A DNA stretch of 64,000 nt from Apostichopus japonicus (Eukaryota; Echinodermata; Holothuroidea; Aspidochirotida; Stichopodidae), in assembly GCF_037975245.1 (NCBI RefSeq), contig NC_092570.1, positions 5,523,001 through 5,587,000 of the forward strand. Reading direction: 5' to 3'. Of the stretch, positions 58,401 to 64,000 are shown piece after piece; within the stretch, counting starts at the first letter, position 1, and each line of letters opens with the position of its first letter. The notes beneath the pieces were generated by a model, which ran no database searches, was not told the origin of the DNA, and saw only the letters and a list, made by a program, of their open reading frames with translations. Position numbers and translations under genes: made by a program.

Positions 58401-61400
58401 TACAGTACAGTAGCTCCTGGTGTTGAAAAATCTAGCCTTGTTGTATAATGTCCATGTGATATTCAAAGTGGGTGGGGGGGAGGGGGGAACACCATTCTTT
58501 TTTGTAACCAAAATCAAAAGGCATTTTAAACACACACTTAAATGTTTGTGGCAAACAGCTCTTACCATTTAAATAAGTTATTAACTACTGTACTCTCTGC
58601 TGTAGTACGTACATTAACTGAAAACACTGCCCAGAGTGCTTTCATTTAATACTTGTTTTAGGTAGCATGCTACTGTACTTATAGCACTACACAACAGGTT
58701 TGAGATCATACAGTACGAGGTCCCTTTTAATTAATACTGTTCATAGCCGGGCTGAGGTACTGTATGTTACAAGCAGTCAGCAATCACTTCTAGTGATCGC
58801 TCTTTCGTATATCGCTTATCAATTTTGAAGCACATGTGAAAGTATTTTTTCTTTTCTCTGGAAAAACAAAACCAAACTGACCACTCTTAATTACGGATGG
58901 AAGTTCACTGAATTAAACATGTACCTCAAAAGCAAAACTTTATCATTTATAGCCAGGTCACTTGGAGTTTGGATATTACAGGCATTCATTAATTATTTCA
59001 TCGCCATACCCTTATTTGAGATTACGTTGTACTTTAAAAAAATTATTAAAATCCATCAGGGAATCAATTGATATGCCTTACTTGCAAGATAATTGCTACA
59101 CATACTGGCAAATGTTTCCACAACCAGTAACCCTTTTCATTAGTCTTTTTTTTTTTTTATGATTTTAAGCAAAATTCATAAGTGATAAAACTGCTTCAGA
59201 ACAAAACGAAGATACTAATATTTTCATTGTGTAAGTTAAAGTAGTAATTAGTGTAGCACACTGATGGATGAACTGGTTCCTTAATTGGTGCGTGAGGTAC
59301 CCCTCAATTCTTGTCCCCCTTCTTGCCCCCCCCCTCTTTCATTCGATAATATACATACTTCACATCAGCAGGGAGATGTGACTGTGCTTGTACCCATGCA
59401 CACATTGTGTTATTACTGCTTGATATCAAATCTGTCATGAATATATGATTGAAAATTTGAAAATAAAAAGTAGGCTTTTTTTGCATGAGATGAAACCATT
59501 AGATAAATGCTGTGACATTTACTGTATGAGACATTGATGTCTCAGACAGGGAATAAGAAACTGAATTTTTAAGTATTATGCAGGGTAATAGGTTGCTTGT
59601 ATGATTGGGTTTCAAGCAAAACGTAAATTTGGTTTATATTGAATGGATTTCAGCGATATCACATAAAAATGAATGTTTGTGTGTATGGGCAGGGGGGGGG
59701 AATCTTTTTTTATTTTTTTTTGAACGGAAGTAATAACTGAGAGCATCGTTTTTGTTCCTGTGTTTTTGGAAATGTCAAGTTGAAATTTGATTTTTCTCCC
59801 TTATTCCAATCATGATTGATCACCAAGAGCAAAATAAAGCTGGAAAGCTCTTAATCAGATAAATTTAAATATTTTTTAGGTTAAAATGTCAGTTCAAAAA
59901 TGCACAAAGCAGGGAGTTGTTTCCATAACAGCTCCCTGCACAAAGCATGCCTAGTCACTAGTCAGTGCGCACATAAATTGTGTAAAAATACAGCTCTCTT
60001 GTACTTTGCAAAGTCCAAGCATGTTATAGAATGGTCTATAACAGATGTCTGTAAACTTTCAGATGGAAGACCCAGGATCCTCTTGAGGACTGGATACTCA
60101 GAATGTATTAAAGCTAAAATTTAAAAGTTTAAAAATTTAAAAATTTAGGACTATGGACATCCATATTAAAAAGACTAACTTAACTGATCTCCGTTAGCAC
60201 ATAGACAGGTTTTCCTGACATCTGGAAAACTCTCATGGCCTACCGAATATTTTCACTACCCACTTTTAGGTCATTCCGCATAACTTGATCCCTTACTTTG
60301 TGTAGTTAGTACTTTCTGTCATACTTTATAGTACTTTCTCTCATACTTGCAGTATAGTTTGTAATGGTTTCCTAAATGAAGGCATTCATTTCCAAATTTT
60401 CCATCTGCTCAGCTGCAATTTGTCTTTTGCTTGTATTGGAAGCACAGTATGCTATCACATTACCGTAAGTACTGTATGGCTGTACTTAATAATACCGTGA
60501 CATTGTAATGCACAGCACAGTATGTACTTCAATAGCAGTTAAAGTATACCTGGTATTGTTGGTGCAATAGTAACTTTGCCAAATAAAGACAAGGTGACAT
60601 TGAACAAAGGGTTAAGAGAAAATTCAGATGCCAAAAAAGACCATAAGTGGTCACTTGGGTAAAGTTTAAAGCTGCCAAGAGTGTTCTATTAATATTTGGT
60701 ATCATTTTCATATCCAAGGGATTATATTGTTGTTTTTTGTTAGTTGTTTTTTTTAATTCATTGGTGTTTTTGACATGTGCAATATTTGAGGGCAGACAAG
60801 CTTTTAATAGCGTCATTCTTCATTGTCTTTAAAATGTCAAAGTTTTTGCTATGTAGCAGAACTTTTAATTACATTAAGCATTCTGTTAGCATTCCATTAA
60901 ATACATTTAATAGAATATGCCCACCCCCACGCCTACCTCCTCACCACCTCCACCCCACCACCTCTACCTCCTCCCCACCACCCCTACCTCCACCCCACCA
61001 CCCCTACCTCCATCCACCACCCCATACCCCACCCCACCACCCCTACCTCCACCCCACCACCTCTACCTCCACCCCACCACCCCTACCTCCACCCCACCAC
61101 CCCTACCCTTTCCCTCCACTAAATTTCGAAAGGTGTTTGAAAATGAAAAAAGTGTGGCCTGTCTCTGTGTTCATTGTTTATCAGACGAATCAGGCTGCTG
61201 CCTCTTCCTCAGTAAGTAAGGTAGTTAGAAAAAAGAATAGTGATAGACTGTTTCAGACCTGCGAGAAATTGGGTGAAGTCCATGTATAAATTGCTTAAAA
61301 ATGAAGAATATGTGTTGGAAGATGGAAATGAGTATGTGCTTATTGGAGGGGATGCACATATAGCCAAGTCTGCCAACATTGTTGTCCCACAGCCCAGCAG

Positions 61401-61873
61401 TACGCATAGGGAATTGGTACTCCTTTTCTGGGCACACTGTATTGTCATGGCAACAAAAATTTTCTAAATAATAAATATATAGCTAAGTGAAGTATGGTAT
61501 CTTTCATTCGTGTGTAAGGGCATGTAAATTCTGTCACAACATTCACATCACTTGAAAATAATAATCTTTAGGGTTACTTATTTTAATACTACCCTTTAAC
61601 TTTTCAGTTTTCTCTTTTTGCATTATATTTTCTCAGTATTGCAAACGAGTATGGCTAGGATTATGGAATTCGCACTTACCGCCAGAACCAGACAGCCGAG
61701 ACGAACAGAAAGTCAAAGATTTCCTGATAAAGAAGTACGAGAAGAAAACTTACTACGTTCCCCCCGATCAAGTGAAGCCAGTCACCAGAGAAAAAGAGAA
61801 GGAAAAAGTACCAGAAATTAGGCCTCTTAAATCACTTCTTGGAGAAAACTCACCCAAAGTACAAGTTAGTCAG
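49252..61873 (+). CDS. AGFG1: ArfGAP with FG repeats (AGFG1-like), 5' part, three exons
   Basis: Exons 49252-49412, 50988-51081 and 61637-61873 join in phases 2 and 0 and give 164 residues without a stop. The start MASKRKQDEKNL follows AAA before ATG, a good context. Then come CFDCGQRGPTYVN and FVCTSC (a C-x2-C-x16-C-x2-C zinc finger), RGLNPPQRVKSISM, FTQPEIEQLQKSGNE, WLGLWN, KVKDFLIKKYEKKTYYVPP and RPLKSLLGE. This order and wording match AGFG/HRB proteins, which carry an ArfGAP domain followed by FG repeats and act in clathrin-dependent trafficking of some SNAREs. The FG-rich C-terminal half would lie to the right of the window. AGFG1 versus a single ancestral AGFG cannot be told here. Confidence 0.92.
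50988..51081 (+). CDS. AGFG1: AGFG exon 2
   Basis: Acceptor TTTACAG, donor GTAAGA, 94 bp. Encodes RGLNPPQRVKSISMTSFTQP and onward to KSGNE, a highly conserved ArfGAP segment of AGFG proteins. Confidence 0.93.
51471..51712 (-). mobile_element. tRNA-derived SINE family C, copy 2
   Basis: Read on the minus strand it starts GGGGTGTTAGCTCAGTGG (A box) and has GGTTCGAGTAA (B box) about 30 bases later, then a body shared with 31980-32232, and ends in a (GTAT)n-type tail on the plus-strand left side. The boxes are better preserved than in copy 1, so it is younger or less decayed. Confidence 0.82.
57308..57346 (+). repeat. Decayed copy of the hammerhead-like repeat
   Basis: Same order as 43175-43213 on the plus strand: GCC, TTTGAAGA, GATCCT-GCT-AGGATC (overlapping stem and loop), GAAAAGTCAGGCC. 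The core C of CTGA is T, and the C after GAAA is A, so it would not be active. Confidence 0.6.
60919..61112. repeat. C-rich minisatellite (CCACC-CCTACCTCCA units)
   Basis: Irregular units of CACCCCACCACCCCTACCTC and close variants over about 190 bp. The minus strand has many runs of three to four G and could form quadruplex structures. Pro/His/Thr-rich frames through it are artefacts. Confidence 0.85.
61637..61873 (+). CDS. AGFG1: AGFG exon 3
   Basis: Acceptor TTTTCTCAG, donor GTGAGT, 237 bp, phase 0-0. Encodes CKRVWLGLWNSHLPPEPDSR, then the end of the ArfGAP fold (KVKDFLIKKYEKKTYYVPPD), a charged Lys/Glu linker and RPLKSLLGENSPK, a segment conserved in AGFG proteins just after the ArfGAP domain. 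Confidence 0.92.
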
Positions 61874-64000
61874 GTGAGTCGTAACCTCCGAAAAGCAGAC
61901 GGGTTAATACCTAACAGAGTGGAGGGGCGGGGCAGGGTAGTATTACCCCCAAATATATTAGAAATTCATGTACAGTAGTTATTATACCTGTATGTATACA
62001 TGTATATATCACAAGTTTCAAACATTCTAATATCTTCATCAGGGTATCTGTTGAGACTCACATATTAATTTGTCTTAATAAGTGGGAAAAATTTGGACAC
62101 AGCCTTCAGACATTGTTTAAAATTTGCAGTTGTGTCTTTTTTTTTAAGCAAATTTGGAGGCGACACTGATGATGGTTTTAAAGGTAGTTAATTTCATCAA
62201 TAGAGACTTAGCAGTATACAGTCAGTTGCTCCAATTTTCTTGCTGAGCTTAGTCCTTTTAACCTTTTTAGTACTGTCCTCCTCCCACCCCCACCCCCCCC
62301 CCCCCGTCATACCACCCCACCCCACTACTGACCCATTTCAATTCCATTCTCAAGTAAAAGTTTCAGGAAAACCCTTTCAATATCAATTTGCCACATGTGA
62401 TTCGCTCGACAGTGCTTGTCATTTATTCGACAGTGACGTACATATTTAGGTCTGATACAGTTACATGTGCATTTTGTTCAAATTGAATATTCATGAAGCT
62501 GTCTACTTTTTCAATATAAAGGAAACCTGGCACAGCTGTTATACAGCATACATGTGTACACCATAGTATCCACACTATGATCAGCATGGAGCTGTACTGA
62601 GCTGCATACAAATGTTCTAGACAACTCACAACTGTCTGCAATGCGGGCAAGATAAATTTTGGATGTAAAATATCCATACGTGTTTTATCTGTGAGTTGTG
62701 AAGACTGGTTGATGCTCCGTTCGAATCTACTTGACACTGCTCCCTTAAATCTATCCATCGTTTTTGAAGAACCATGTTACATTCGATTTCTAGTCTGCAG
62801 ATGTATCTACATAAAAAAAAGAATTCTCTGAAAGATTGCTATATATATATGCAAATTTTACAGATTTCAAACTACTCTGCACAAAAATTTTAAGATAAGA
62901 GTATAATTTTCAATATCTGGTATGGTAGCATTTTAGACATGTCCCTTGACACTTTCAGAATTCTGTACCTTGGTATAATTTGTCAATTTTTAGTTAACCC
63001 TGGCTATGGGGACTGGGGATATTGCAATGTCTTGGGGAAAACCCTTATGTGTGGTAGTTAAGGGTCACAGCAAGAAATAGAGCCTCAAGCATGTGTCATG
63101 TTTGAATTCGTACTGAAACCGAGGGTAGTATTATTAAATGGCAGTGTGAATTTTCTCTTAACTTGCTGTACCCCTCCCTCTATGGTTACACTCACGAATG
63201 CAGTGAATAAATATATGCTTGGCTGATCATATAATAGCAATCCTGGTTAACTCTAGCTAGCTTGCCCAAGCAACATGATACCTGCCACTTGGGCTGTTCA
63301 TGCAGGGCTGTTATTATAAATGAGTGGACTTAAGCAATATATGCCTAAACATTTGCGCACATCTGTGCATGTTTATCTTGGCCCGATACTGCTAACAACT
63401 TGTGTGAGCAGCACATCACCAGGACATCACAGCATCATAATTAATGTGGGGGGTCATACATACATACTTACGTACACACACCCATACACGCACACACATA
63501 CACCCACTGTAGATACATATGTATAGATACTGTACATATACTGTACTCTACATATATACTCTACTTACATACATACAGACAGACATAAATACTGTACATA
63601 CATATATATGTTAACTGACCACTTCATGTACATGTCCATGTTTTTTCATGTGTCATAATGTACCTGTAGTATAAATGTTATAATGTGATCCAATGACATG
63701 CTCCATGTCAGGGAACTACTGTAAGTCTATGTACATATATTTTGCTCAATTTCTGTCAGAGATCATTATTGTAAGAATGTCTTTAGGGTGCCTGAAGTTT
63801 CTACAAGAAACATTTCCATTTAGTATTAATCACCTGCAGAGTGTATCACTCTGCAGGTCAAGTCCACGCCACATGAATGTGGTTGATGGAAGAAAAAAAT
63901 CATTGGAAATTCTGCAATTTAGTAAAAAATATGATTAATCTACAGATTGCACATATGTTAATTGGAGATAAGTTAGTACCCAGCTGAGTTCCATTCAATA
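61874..64000. other. AGFG intron 3 (open at the window edge)
   Basis: No further AGFG exon is recognised. Holds a poly-C/CCACCCC stretch at 62278-62325 and CA/TACA-type microsatellite sequence at 63458-63620. Confidence 0.55.

Larger units (their letters stand above)
51082..61636. other. AGFG intron 2, 10.5 kb
   Basis: No exon is seen in it. It contains a SINE (51471-51712), a hammerhead-like repeat remnant (57308-57346), a GACA microsatellite near 57070-57098, and a C-rich minisatellite (60919-61112). The remainder is AT-rich with no feature I can support. Confidence 0.6.

Noticed and set aside
60777-61289. 170-residue Pro/His/Thr-rich frame
   Set aside because: It reads through a C-rich minisatellite; flanking sequence is intron of AGFG.
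61240-61467. 75-residue frame just upstream of AGFG exon 3
   Set aside because: Composition looks protein-like, but there is no match to AGFG proteins, no conserved motif and no acceptor in a fitting phase, so I cannot support it as an exon.

Overview
The window is eukaryotic, from an animal. Its genes are split into short exons with GT-AG boundaries, introns are long and AT-rich, and tRNA-derived SINEs, MITE-like elements, a non-LTR retrotransposon remnant and many minisatellites lie between exons. The gene content (a giant kringle and C-type-lectin receptor followed by an AGFG-type ArfGAP gene) and the repeats suggest an invertebrate deuterostome, most likely an echinoderm. The species cannot be fixed from the sequence alone.

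Positions 1 to about 43,920 hold the 3' part of one plus-strand gene. I could chain 45 coding exons whose splice phases all agree and whose summed length (6,381 bases including the stop) is divisible by three. They encode about 2,126 residues of a type I membrane protein whose N-terminus lies left of the window. In order: the end of one C-type lectin domain (CTLD-1), a short linker, five kringles each split over two exons, ten more CTLDs (CTLD-2 to -11) separated by Pro/Thr-rich linkers, a juxtamembrane linker, one transmembrane helix and a tail of about 50 residues with an acidic cluster. Kringle 4 is interrupted by a phase 1-1 exon encoding a four-cysteine PAN/apple-like module, so one extracellular fold appears nested in a loop of another. 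CTLDs 1-5 and 9 carry EPN sugar-specificity motifs, 6-8 carry QPD, and 10-11 carry altered EPS/EPT. A broad-specificity surface lectin or scavenger/adhesion receptor is the inferred role.

A second theme is DNA-level. At least five exons of this gene have their boundary (splice site plus adjacent coding bases) amplified into tandem arrays in the next intron: 42-bp units at kringle 1, 93-bp at CTLD-4, about 75-bp at CTLD-5, 53-bp at CTLD-7 and 99-bp at CTLD-10. CTLD-2 has a simple duplication, and the intron just before the PAN exon is duplicated too. In kringle 1 the eight copies stay in frame and each keeps a donor-like site.

Positions 43,900-49,250 are intergenic and repeat-rich. They hold a hAT-like element with terminal repeats and a near-perfect 8-bp target duplication, a tRNA-like SINE, a MITE-like element, and a block with a perfect 34-bp inverted repeat. 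From 49,252 to the right edge runs the 5' part of an AGFG (ArfGAP with FG repeats) gene on the plus strand. Three coding exons are visible, including the C2-C2 zinc finger, with a 10.5-kb intron between exons 2 and 3. Its FG-repeat region would lie to the right. The two genes have no evident functional link.
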